Positions 13,201-25,200 of a stretch of 64,000 bases of DNA are shown in pieces; position 1 is the first letter of the stretch; the number at the start of each line of letters is the position of its first letter. The translations under genes and the position numbers were made by a program. Location of the stretch: NCBI GenBank assembly GCA_030562195.1, contig CM060199.1, positions 14,218,338 to 14,282,337 of the forward strand, in the 5' to 3' direction. The stretch comes from Nipponacmea schrenckii (Eukaryota > Mollusca > Gastropoda > Lottiidae). Under the pieces are notes generated by a model that was not told where the DNA came from, searched no databases, and saw only the letters and a list, made by a program, of their open reading frames with translations.

Positions 13201-16200
13201 TAGTTGGTAGACTACTAGTTGGTAATCTAATGAAAATTTGTGTATATGAAGGGGGTATTATAAAAACTACAACTTACTTGAGTGTTCCTCAAATCATCCC
13301 GTACATCCTCAAACTCAGACCAATTGACATTTTGACCAATCTCTACAGCAGCAGAATCCACCCAATCTTTGATATTGACTGTAGACTTTTTCAAATGTTG
13401 TCTGTAGCTCTAAGGCTTCATTCAATATTCGAGTTTTCTCAGCTATTTTGGACTGAACCGAGTTCCACTGTCTGTTGACATCTGAGAGATTTTTCTGTAT
13501 TGTCTGTTTCTCTGTTGAATCACTGGTATGTTTGACTATATCACCTCCTTTCTGTCGTAAATTATCCAAATCCCCTTTAAAGCTGTCTAGGTTTGATATT
13601 AAATTCTGCAATTACAAGAAATAAACATAATAAATGAAGAATAATGTGGAAAATACGTTCACTGACTTGTGGTAGATTTGTTATTGGAAATTAAAAAATG
13701 TGTTCAGTAACTGTTTCATAAGTCTCATACAGAAATTGAATTTTGCTATAAATCAGTGAGAGTAAAATCAACACCTCCATCATAACAGAAGCTGTGCCCT
13801 GAAAGGTGCAAAATGTGTAAAATACTACACTTGCTTAGGTTTGCATAATAGGGCCTATATATGCAAACAGTATGTATATAATACAAACAAAAAAACTACC
13901 TATTCAAATAATTAGTTTGAGTCGAGGTCATTTTGACCCTGTAAAAACCCTAGTATATAAAACCGGTGAAAAACCATGATGGACTCTTTACCTTTAAAAT
14001 CTCATAAAATTTAAGAAAGTGATTTCATATAAAGCCAATAAACCTTGGGTAAATTTGAATAATAATAATATACATATACTTATCAGTTATCAATCTATTT
14101 TTATTAAAGATTTGGTATACAATAAGATCTACAAGTCTCAACAAGACAATTGATAAAAAACAATAACCTGATTTTTAGATCCCATGTTGTCAATTTTTAA
14201 TAAATTTGTTATTATGTACTATGAAATCTCCATTTATGCGTAAGTCAGTGTTTTGCTATTGTACTAATCATGTTTGGTTTTGATCGAGGCAATATAATGA
14301 GATTTCTGCATAACAAAAGATATTTCCCGCCTTTGGCAAATTGTCAAAACCTTACAACCTTCAATATGTAAATAGATCTTGAATGGGAATTACCTACAAA
14401 TAGTTCATTGTTAAAGAAGATATCATGTTTTATGTAAACCTTATAATGATTTGATCTTCATGTAACTATTATTAATATACATCTAATAAATGCTAAATAT
14501 TTGCTTTAACTATATTAACATTTCATTGAATTAGACTTTTTTGATTGGAATATTTGAATTAGACAAAATACTATTGAAGTTTTTAAATAACCCCACTCCA
14601 AATAGGAAGAATTTTGTCCAAACAAAAGTTGTATACTAGCTACCAAAGCATGATATAATGATTATATGATTTTAGAGCCTGATGTGAGCAAGTTTACTTC
14701 CATGTTCATTTTTTCTGGGTTTTCATGTTCCATGCTTCTAGATTTTACAATATGTTCTATGCTTTCTTGGTATTTCAAGTTCAATGCTTTCTGGGTTTAC
14801 ATGTTTATGCTTTCTGGGTTTATTTATTCAATACTTTCTGCTTTTTTACATGTTCAATGCAATAATAAAATATTTTATCTCTTATGCTATTTTAATAATA
14901 AGTACAATCGTATATATATAATTGCCTATCATGTCTTGTCATTCTGTGCCTGAGGACGGCATGGGAAACACGCCGAAACTTCGCATAAACTTTAACCAGT
15001 GATTGTTGTTCCATAAAGCTGTGCCTATATATCGTATTCACAATTGCTAAATGCCATTTAAAGACTTTAATGCTTGAGGGGTTATACATGTTCAAAAGCT
15101 TTCTATTTTTCTTGCATGTTCAATGCTTGCTGGGTTATACATGTTTAATGCTTTCTGTTTTTTTTTTCATGTTCAATTCGTTTTTTACTTAATGCTTTCT
15201 TGGTGTTACATGTTCAATGTTTACTGCATGTTTTAAATATACTGATTTAAATTTATATAGGTATACCTGGCTACTAATAATGACCAATATAACATTGTTT
15301 GATTAAAAGATTTGAATAAGTAGTAAAGTTAAGTGGGCCAATAAATTATTGGGTAGTTAATAAAGATAAGATTTCAATATATAACCTCAAACAGGATCTA
15401 ATATTATAAGTTATAAAATAACTTATATTTACTTTTACTTAAAAAATACAGGTTTATCAGTGGCGTTAATTGGTTAAATAGATTAAAGAGAAAAAGTGTA
15501 GCAACCAAATTTAGACTATGTAAGTCAAAATTACTTTTTTTCTTTAAAAACTGATTGGTTAATTCGGATTTTTATAGCTAATAATTTTGGAAAATGAGGG
15601 TATGTGATTTCAAATCTATGGAATTATGAAGCCTGGTAATTAATTATGGTTTTGAAGGATGAGAAGATGCCAAAGGCATTATTCTTGTACCTCAACATCA
15701 AGCAGACAACAGTTCTACTAAACCACCCAAATAAGTTTTGGTAATATAGTAAGAAGACAGGGATAAGGATGTAGTCCAGATCAATAAGTCTATTTCATTA
15801 AACAAATATTATTACCATGGTTACGACATGAAGCAGAAGACATGATCCATTATTGGCTAGTCTAGATTAAGGCAGTTCAATTTCTATACTATTCATCTTA
15901 AACATCATCTTCAAATAGTAGGATATATTATACAAGAAGACCACGAAGAAGTGTTAAGAGTGTAGCATTGGCCTCTCTCTATTTGATATTAAAGTAAGAA
16001 CTAAGATAAGAAAATCTTAAGATATCATGACAACCTATGGTAGTTTGAACATCAAACATTTTGAAAAAAAAATGTATTTAGTATTAATCTCTTAAAATTA
16101 CTTTTATTAAAGTTTGAAAATCATACCGTACTATAGACTTTATCTAATTGGAAGAATTTTAAAATATAAACATCAAAAAGCTTTACCCTGTGAACAGCCA

Positions 16201-19200
16201 TACTTTCTGTGATGTTCTTGATAGGTTTTTGGAGTTCTGTTTCTGCATTAGTCAACCAGTTGGTTACTACTGATAGGGTCTCAGTGAAAATGGCCCGATC
16301 CTCTTTCAGATGAAGCAACAATTCTGATGTTTGCTTTAAATGGTCTCGTACTTCATTTTCTGTGTCTTTAAGACTGGAGAGTTGAATCAACATGTCTTCT
16401 GGTAGTTCTCTCCCTTGCGTCTTATATTTCGTTTCCTGAGATTTCTCAAGTTTCTTGGCTTCCATGACCTTCATATTGATTTCTTTTTCATAGTTCTAAA
16501 TTAGATATAAACTTTATCTTATTTTGAGTGCTGTTCTTTAATTCCGCCCATGCCCAGATATGCTTATTTCATTATTTGGTCAAAGTAAAACTTTCAACAA
16601 GTTTCATGAAAATCTAATGGAAAGGTGCCACATTCGAAATAATCACTCAAATTTTGCAAACTGTGATGAAAAGGTGCAACATTCGAAAACATCACTAAAA
16701 TTTTGCAAACTTCCACTTTGCAATTAAATATATCAAATATACTTTAAAAAGGTTGATGAAATGAATAGAGTTTCACATCGTACTTTTCTGCAACTTATGG
16801 GCTAATGAAGAAAGACAATTCCCTGTGCAATAAGACAAAATTTTACCAGGAGAACCACATACGCCTACTCTGTTTGCAATTTCCAACTGTCAAGAATCTT
16901 TAACATGCATAGCCTGTAGTACATGGGGCCTCAATTTATTGTCATATCGAAACAACCAGATACGACTCATGTTAGTGTGTAACTCTCAGACCACTCCAAC
17001 TTTAATAAAGAGATGTGTGGGCCAATAATTATAGAATAACAGCAGCAAAAGTAACAAAATGCTTAGTAATTATTAAAATTATCTGAAATAACTACAGTTG
17101 ACACTAGAGATCTATAAAGTAGTCTAGTAATAAAAATATACCTTAATTTGTGCTAAGATCTCTACTGGTTGTAATGTAGAAGGAATAGATGATATATGTG
17201 ATTTAGTAACAGTTAACCAATCTAGAATACTCTGTATATCTGTTTTAAATGATTCTCTATCTTCTAACTCATCTTGTACTGTTTGTAGTTGTTCTCTAGC
17301 CTCAGATGATATTCTGAACAAAATGATGAAAATTGTCATCAATATATAGATCATTTCAAAAAGAAAACTCCTGTAGTATTTTATTTGTGCAGTACTGAAA
17401 ATACTAGTTTCTACATTTGCTACAATATTAACTCTCAACTTTGTGATTTAAATCACTGATTTCAGAATTTCCATTTCAATAAATAATATGTCTTTTTTAA
17501 TAACCATTTAATATGAAATTAAATGTTTATCATAGGGTTTCTTAAGAATTCAGTTAAATAAAAAGCAAACAGGTGAAAAGAAATTCAAAAGATGCCACAA
17601 ACCTTTCATATTTTTCAAGTAGAGCTATAGAAGTATCTTGTGAGTGTATTTTGGATTCTGCTGTTGGTAATGTTTTCTGTAAGTTTTCACTAGATTTCTT
17701 CATGACAGAAATCTGTGGTTCTACATCATTTAATAGTTCACTAACCCCCTACAATGTTCATAAAACAAATAGTTTAATTCAAAACAAAAGAAATTTCATT
17801 GCTTACAATATCACATCATTACAAGGGTCAAGGCATTAAAAACATTGTCTTATACCTTGACTGCAATAGCCAAAGAAGTATGTACATGCAATGATGTGAT
17901 TGGATTGTATGGATCAGAAACCAATCATGACCCTCAACATACAGACACAATTGGTTATTGTTTACAGACTATTCACAAAAATACAATCCAACAACATTTC
18001 TTTGATACAATAAAGGTGGCTATTGCATATGGAAGACAATCCCTGCCATAATTAATCATTCTTAATGCTTAATTCGGTGATAAACATTAGTACAGTAAAA
18101 TCAACATTTGTACGCTTAATTTGACATTTGTTCACTAAATTCATAATTTGTTGTTAAAAATTTATCATTCGAATAAAGAATATTACTGAACAAATTAACG
18201 ATTTAGCCGAACTAATAGTGCCCACTTCATAACGCCGAATGAAGTTTACCGAACAAATGTTGAAAAACATTTCTCGCATTTCATTAGAACATTATCATTA
18301 TGACGACAAGTGGCGCTGCTCAATTTGAGTTAGGGCTTCATTCCTATTTACTTAGTCAATTTATATGGCCGGCCAGTGGCTGTGTACAAAGTAAAGAATC
18401 TTATTATGAATTCCAATTTGATAAAAAGCGAAGAATTTAATCAAACTCTTGGTACTCTTTATTCATTGGAATGTGAGATTTTGAGTTAAATATGGTGCCT
18501 ATACCATGAAATGTTTTCAAAATGGCAAATTTTTGTACAGTCCACAGTGATGGTGGTGGGACAGATAATTTGATGGAATTTGCAAAATCCAAACCACATG
18601 GTTTCTTCAGACGTGTGAATATATCTAAAATTCCAATATAATAGTATTCTCATGCCAAGTTTAGTTACTGGCCAGATAAAGATGAAGACTTGTTATGGCT
18701 CGTCGTCAATTTTTAAAAGTCCACGCTGAAGGTGGTGGGGCATAAAGGTCAGAAGCCACTATTTGGTTGGGATTGTGCCAATTCAAAATTTATTCCCCAC
18801 CACCATTAGCGTGGACTTTTCAAACAAAGGTCATTTTTCAAAAAATTTGCCATGAAGAGTCTTTATCACTGACTGGCCATTCGCTAAATTTGGCATGAAA
18901 ATACTATTTCATTGGAATTTTTTGGATTTTCATAGGTCTGAAGGCACCACATGTGGTAGGGATTCTACCAATTCCATCATCAAAACTTATGCCCCACCAC
19001 CATCAGCATGGACTGATAAAAAATTGGCCATATTTTATCAATTGGCCATGAAGAGTTTTCATCACTGACTGGCCGGTCACTACGTTTGGCATGAAAATAC
19101 CATTACATTGGAATTATTTGATTTATTCCCAGGTCTGAAGGCACCGTGTGGTTAGGATTCTGCCAATTCCATCAAAATTTATGCCCGACCACCATCACCG

Positions 19201-22200
19201 TGGCCTGTTAAAAAATTGTCTATTTTTCAAAAATTGGCCATGAAGAGTCTTCATCACTGACTGACCAGTCATTAGGTTATGCATGAAAATATCATTTCTT
19301 TGGAATTTTGGGGATATTCACAGGTCGGAACCAATTCCATCAAAATATAGCCCACTACCATCAGAGTGGACTATTCAAAAATTGGCTATTTTTCTAAGAT
19401 TGGCCATGACGAGTCTTCATCTCGAACTGGGCCAGTAACTAAGATTGTCATTAAAATACTTTTATATTGGAATTTTCGATATCTTCAAAGGTGTGAAGAA
19501 ACCATGTAGTTGGGATTTTGCCAATTCCATCAAAATATCTGTCCCACAACCATCACTGTGGACTGTACAAAAAATTGGCCATTTTTCAAAACATTTCCTG
19601 GTATAGGCACCATATTTATCTCAAAATCTCACATTCCAATGAATAAAGAGAACCAAGAGTTTGATTAAAAACTTCGCTTTTTATCATAAAATTGGAATTC
19701 ATAATAAGATTCTTTACTTTGTACACAGCCACTGGCCGTCTATAAAAATTGGCGAAACAAATAGGAACGAAGCCCTAACTAAAATTGAGCAGCACCACTT
19801 GTCGTCATAATGATATCGTTCTCATGAAATGCGAGAAATGTTTTTCAACATTTGTTCGGTAAACTTCATTCGGCGTTATGAAGTGGGCAATATTAGTTCG
19901 GCTAAATCGTTAATTTGTTCAGTAATATTCTTTATTCGAATGATAAATTTTTAACAACAAATTATGAATTTAGCGAACAAATGTCAAATTAAGCGTACAA
20001 ATGTTGATTTCACTGTACTAATGTTTATCACCGAATTAAGCATTAAGAATGATTAATTATGGCAGGGATTGTCTTCCATAATTGCAGTCCAGCCATAACA
20101 CAAAGTTTAAAATAGTTTGATATTGTGTCATATCATCAACAAAAAATCATTTGTATGTCACAACTATGATGAAGGCTTTTCCAAAAAGATAAAAAACTAG
20201 AACCGTCAGACGGTACCAAGGCAATGCGCGTCCCTTCTATTGCATGGGTGAAACTTTGCATTTATAATATCCAATTCCATAATAATAACTAGACCTGTTT
20301 GTAACAATTGTGCAACTTCCGAGATATTTAGAATTTGTTATATCTCCTGGCTGTCATTTAAAATAGAACGTAACCACGCCTACTCAGTATAATGACTTGT
20401 TTTGATTGGTTGCGATACTTAAACTGGAAATGTCAAAATTTGTCTTGACCAAACATAAGAAATTAACACAATTTGACTTTATGACCTGTTACATTATCTT
20501 CTTAACTCTTCTTGTAACATTTATATCTATTTAATTAGTGTGTAAAACAAAACGTCGAAAAAACAAATTTGTGGTCTAAGGGACATAACACCTGATTTGA
20601 GATAACAAATTGATCTCGGATTAAATTAACTTTCCAGATCGTTGATACTTTTAATTTGTTTATTTATTTATTTATCAATCTTAATTTAGGTGTAGTAGGA
20701 ACATTAGATCCTGCAATTTGTGGCAAGTTGCCATGTTATAACATAGAGACATCAAATTAACAGCGCGGCTTTACATCTTTAAGAGAGTATTTTATAGAGT
20801 TCCGTCCCTTATACCACTAGTCCTCTCAACTGTACATTTTTTTTGCTTAAGAGAATATCATTTAAAATTCTAAAGGTTGTCATTTCCTTCCAAATATTCC
20901 ATATCATACATCGCCCACACCGAGAAATGAACAACCATTCCTTTTATTTAAGATATATAATATCTTTGAATCATTTTAACTGGATTAATTTTTAATCGTA
21001 AAAAAATCAAAATCAAAATAACAATTCAAAAATGGGTTTCCATATATATTTCGGCAATAGATTTTATATACATGTACATCAAAATAACACAAATTGAATT
21101 ATCTTCCGAGACCCTATTTCGATTTAAAGAAAAATACACAGTTAGTATAGAAGAAATTTTGCAAATTTAAAACGTGCAATTTTGATCAAATATCAAGTGT
21201 TATACACCATTGGAAAGAATAACTAGACCTGTTTGTAACAGTTCTGCAGCTTTCGAGCTATTTAGAATTTGTTGGTCTCCTGGCTGTCATTTAAGGATAG
21301 AATGAAGATTGATTTTGCGATTATTGGGAGAGATGATTTATTCATGATTTAACACGTGATATTTGAGTTTGTTTATAGACTGGCAATCATTAAGGTTTGT
21401 GATGTAAAAATATCTGGGCTTAACCACACCCACAAAGTCCATTGACTTGTTTTGGAAACTTCAACTGGAAATGTCAAAATTTGTGAATTGACCGTTTTAT
21501 AGGAAAAATTCGCAATTTTTAAATGCCGATAAACCGAAAGTTTACATTTTGCTATAAAGCTTAATATGTCATTGGATAGAACTATCACATATGTACAGGT
21601 ATAAAGATCGCCAAAGGTCAACGTCACAATATACACCTTCGAAGTTTTTATAATTTTTAATCGTAATTAAATCAAAATAAAATTAAAAATTCAAAAATCA
21701 GTTTCCATATAAATTTTGGCAATCGGTTATAGATTCTATATACATGTCCATCAAAATAACACATATTGACTGATCCTCCGAGACCCTATTTCGATTGAAA
21801 GAAAAATACACACGCCCACAAAGTCTAATGACTTGTTTTGATTGGTTGTGATACTTTAACTGGAAATGTCAAAATTTGTGTCTTGACCAAAAGATAAGAA
21901 ATTAACACAATCAGACTTTATGACCTGTTTATTTATATCTGTTTAATTAGAGTGTAATTTAAACTTTTCGCAATTTTTATTTATACATATTGATTTATAT
22001 ATTGCTTGAAAGCTGGGAATTTGCACATTATAAATCTGTTCGAATTTTGTTTTTAAGTTAAATAGAACTAAATATAAAAAAATATGAATGTTAAAATCGC
22101 TTATTCTACTAGGCGTATTTTCATCAGTTTTCGTTCTATAGCTAAAATAAAGATATTGTTAGAAAGCTGATGAATATCACATCACAATAATGTCAATTAG

Positions 22201-25200
22201 AATGTTGCCAAGAGTCTTGTTCATGAGATATAACCATCTGAAGATATGAGAAATATGCAAATTACCAATTTTTGGATCCCTATTAATCCAAATGTTCTTT
22301 ACTAAAATGAGAAATCAAGGTATCATATGAACCTTTAGCAAATGAAGATAATTTTGCAGAAAAATAAAGGATGCATATTAGCAAGTTAGTCCTCTTCGTT
22401 CCTTGCGGAGAATAGGGCTGCTACAGACGTTCTCCGTCTCACTCTGTTATGAGCTGTTCTTTTTGCTTCATTTCAGGTCTTGCCAATCCTTCCTAGCTCT
22501 TTCAGTCTTTATTCTTTTCAAGCTATGTAAAGGTCGTCCTTGTCTTCTATGCCCTTGGGGATTCCAGTCCAGTGCCTCTCTGGTGATGTTGTTTTGAGAT
22601 CAAAAGGATGCATATGATAGAGTTCAAAAGTTATGAACTTTTAAACGGAAGTCAGTTTTGAAAAACTTTGGCAGGACCTGGTCCAAAGACAAATTTGAAA
22701 TTGAAAAATATGCCACTAGACGACCTAGATAATTATCCAAATTATATTTTAAAACAAGTCTGAAAAAAATAGGATTAAAAATGTCGGACGAGTAGTATTT
22801 TTCCAATAATTTGCATATTTCAAGATGGCGATCAAACGGTTAGGAATTTGCATATACGGCATACATACAAAATGAAGATATTGATGGTACTAATTCTGTG
22901 GAATAATAAAATTGCAAGTTTGTGCAAAAATTTAATCCCAAAATTCCGATTTCTATGATTTTCTACATTTTTTGGTCATTTTCGGACGTTTCTGGCTAAT
23001 TTCGGAAAATGTTTTATCGGAATCTTTAATGATAATTTTTTGTCTACTCATCTACCAATTTTTGTGAAAAAATAAGACGTAAATTTAAAAAAACACGTGC
23101 TTTTTCATAAATCACGCACAATTAATATAGAACTAAGAACAAAATTTTCAAATATTAAAAAGCGCAATTTTGATCAAAATATAAAGTGTTATACACCATT
23201 GGAAAGAATAAATTACGCGTAATAAGGACATAAAAGAAATTTTGACGTATGTAAATTAGGTCACGTGACAGAGCTCTTCGAAGTTAAAAAGTGCAATTTT
23301 CAAATGGCTGTAAAACCGGAATTTGACATTGCACACCAGAAATGAAGACATCAATGGATAGATCTCGACAAAGGCAACAACTTTTGTGCAGGTCACATGG
23401 TCACCAAAGGTCAAGGTCACGATATATGAACGTTGGAAAATTAGGCACTGAGTGAAAAAAAAGAACCGGAAATGAAAGGTAAGCTAAATCGAAATTCAAA
23501 ATTCGGCTTCCTAAGAATTTTTAGCAATCGATTGAAGATTACATAGACATCAAAATAACAATTGTCCGTTTAACCCCTAAGGCCCAATTTTTCACTTTAC
23601 AAAAGTAAGTGGTTTCATGATGGCGACTGACCTGTTACTTCCGGTTCAATTTTTGTTAATTATAAAATCATTATAGGTTAATAGTAACTAATTGCAAAAA
23701 AAAAAATTCAAATATCTTTAGAATTCCGGAAGTGAAAATTCGAAGTTTAGCGACGTATGACGCCGAAACCGGAAGTGATGTCGACATTTTGAAAACAGAT
23801 TTTTCTTGACAAGAAAAATGTTTATCTAACTGCAAATTTTGATTTCGATCTAATCAAAATTGCAAAAGTTAGAAAAAGTGTTAAATTTTAAAATTCAAAA
23901 GTCAGCAACAAAAGTAAAAATTTCCTAATTTTTAAACTGCTATTATGTAAATCTAAGTTATAAGTAGTAAATAAAAAAAGTCCGAACCAGATTGGATAAA
24001 ATAACGAGCCGTGAGTTAGTAAACAAAAATAAAATTTGTGACGTTCTACGTCATTTCCGGTAGAACAAAAATGCGTCATTTTACATTTAAACAACAACGA
24101 GCACAAGATTACGTTACAATATCATGCTAGATTGTGTAAGACATTTGCAGTTATGGCTGGGGAGCGTGACCAGAAAGAGACAAAAAAAAAAAAAAATAGT
24201 CATTTCGAAAACAAAGCAGTGCGTTCGAAGAACGCACTGCAAAAAACAATGTACTTTTGACTTTCCAGTAGACACATTCCAATACCAAATACCAACTACA
24301 CTATGTCACGGTTCTTACCTGTAGTGTATCAACTTGTTCTATTAATTCAGTATAAGTTATCAGGTCTATATTCACTGTAGACAACTTGACTTCTGCTTCA
24401 CATAAAATATCTTCTACAGTACACATTGTTCCACTGAATCCTTCCCATTGAGACGAAATTTCCTTCAAAAAGAAAACGAAATTTGTGTTAGTACATTAAA
24501 TGCTTGTCTTGTAATCTTGTCAATGTTCAGTCTTCTATTATTCTAAGTTTTGTTCATCACTGCAATAATGTACCAGAATTATGTCCAGTATGTTGCTAAT
24601 GGACAATATTTTCTATCATATAGATATCATTTAGCTTAGATTTTAACTAGTGATGATTATTGGTAATATCTGAATCTGGTTGATCCGACAATGAATTTTG
24701 GTCCTGGGCACCATCATATGACAACAATGGCTGCTAATTCTTTTAGCTCCCAACAAATATCTGTGCAGAAAAAATTAATTTCATTATTTGAAGACAAAAT
24801 GGTTATTTCTAAAATACATTCACCTTTAAATTGGTTTGCTTTGCTTCTGCTAAGGTAACCAATGACGACCATCTATGATTAACATTAGTCATTAATCCAT
24901 TGATAATATTTCTACTGTTGACATTCCCAGATCTTTCTAGATTCCGTGACTTATCATTTAATTCACCAATCATAGGTCTCTTTTCTTCTATCTTCTCCAG
25001 GAATTCCTGAAAAGAGCATTTTTCAGATTAGATTTGAACAGTGCCTCTTATTGCTACTTATTTAATGTTCAAAGAAATATTTAAGTTTTAGCAGAGGAAC
25101 AAGACAGATGAAGGATTTGCCTTTCATAAATGTACTATAATATATAGTCAATTATCAGCATAGTCACAATGTTAATTATCCATGAAATATCTAAAAGCAT

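Larger units (their letters stand above)
17864..20095. mobile_element. Older inverted-repeat element split by the foldback insertion
   Basis: Left arm at 17864-17920 (actgcaatagcc ... tggattgtat) is matched in inverse orientation by about 17965-18027 (atacaatcca ... ggctattgca), continuing after the foldback at 20081-20095 (attgcagtccagcc). With the foldback removed, this is a roughly 180-bp imperfect palindrome. It looks like a small MITE that served as target. Confidence 0.45.
20090..24318. repeat. Complex old repeat region in the intron between exons 45 and 46
   Basis: Blocks recur directly with drift. The phrase aactagacctgtttgtaaca occurs at 20287 and 21220. A ~150-bp block ending in cgagaccctatttcgatt occurs at 20990-21140 and 21650-21810, with a weaker third copy near 23460-23590. 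The phrase aactggaaatgtcaaaattt occurs near 20422, 21463 and 21857. Together with the LINE relic this suggests nested, decayed transposons. No intact gene. Confidence 0.6.

Noticed and set aside
14950..14980. CTGAGGA...GAAA core resembling a hammerhead ribozyme (cctgaggacggc...gccgaaac)
   Set aside because: The base after the core cannot pair to close stem II (C57 would face C74), and I found no stem I or stem III partners on either side. The motif also occurs in ordinary invertebrate repeats. It is kept only as part of the insertion within the degenerate array.
17845..18051. 68-codon plus-strand open frame at the foldback edge
   Set aside because: It crosses the transposon boundary and consists of an inverted-repeat element; no coding signature.
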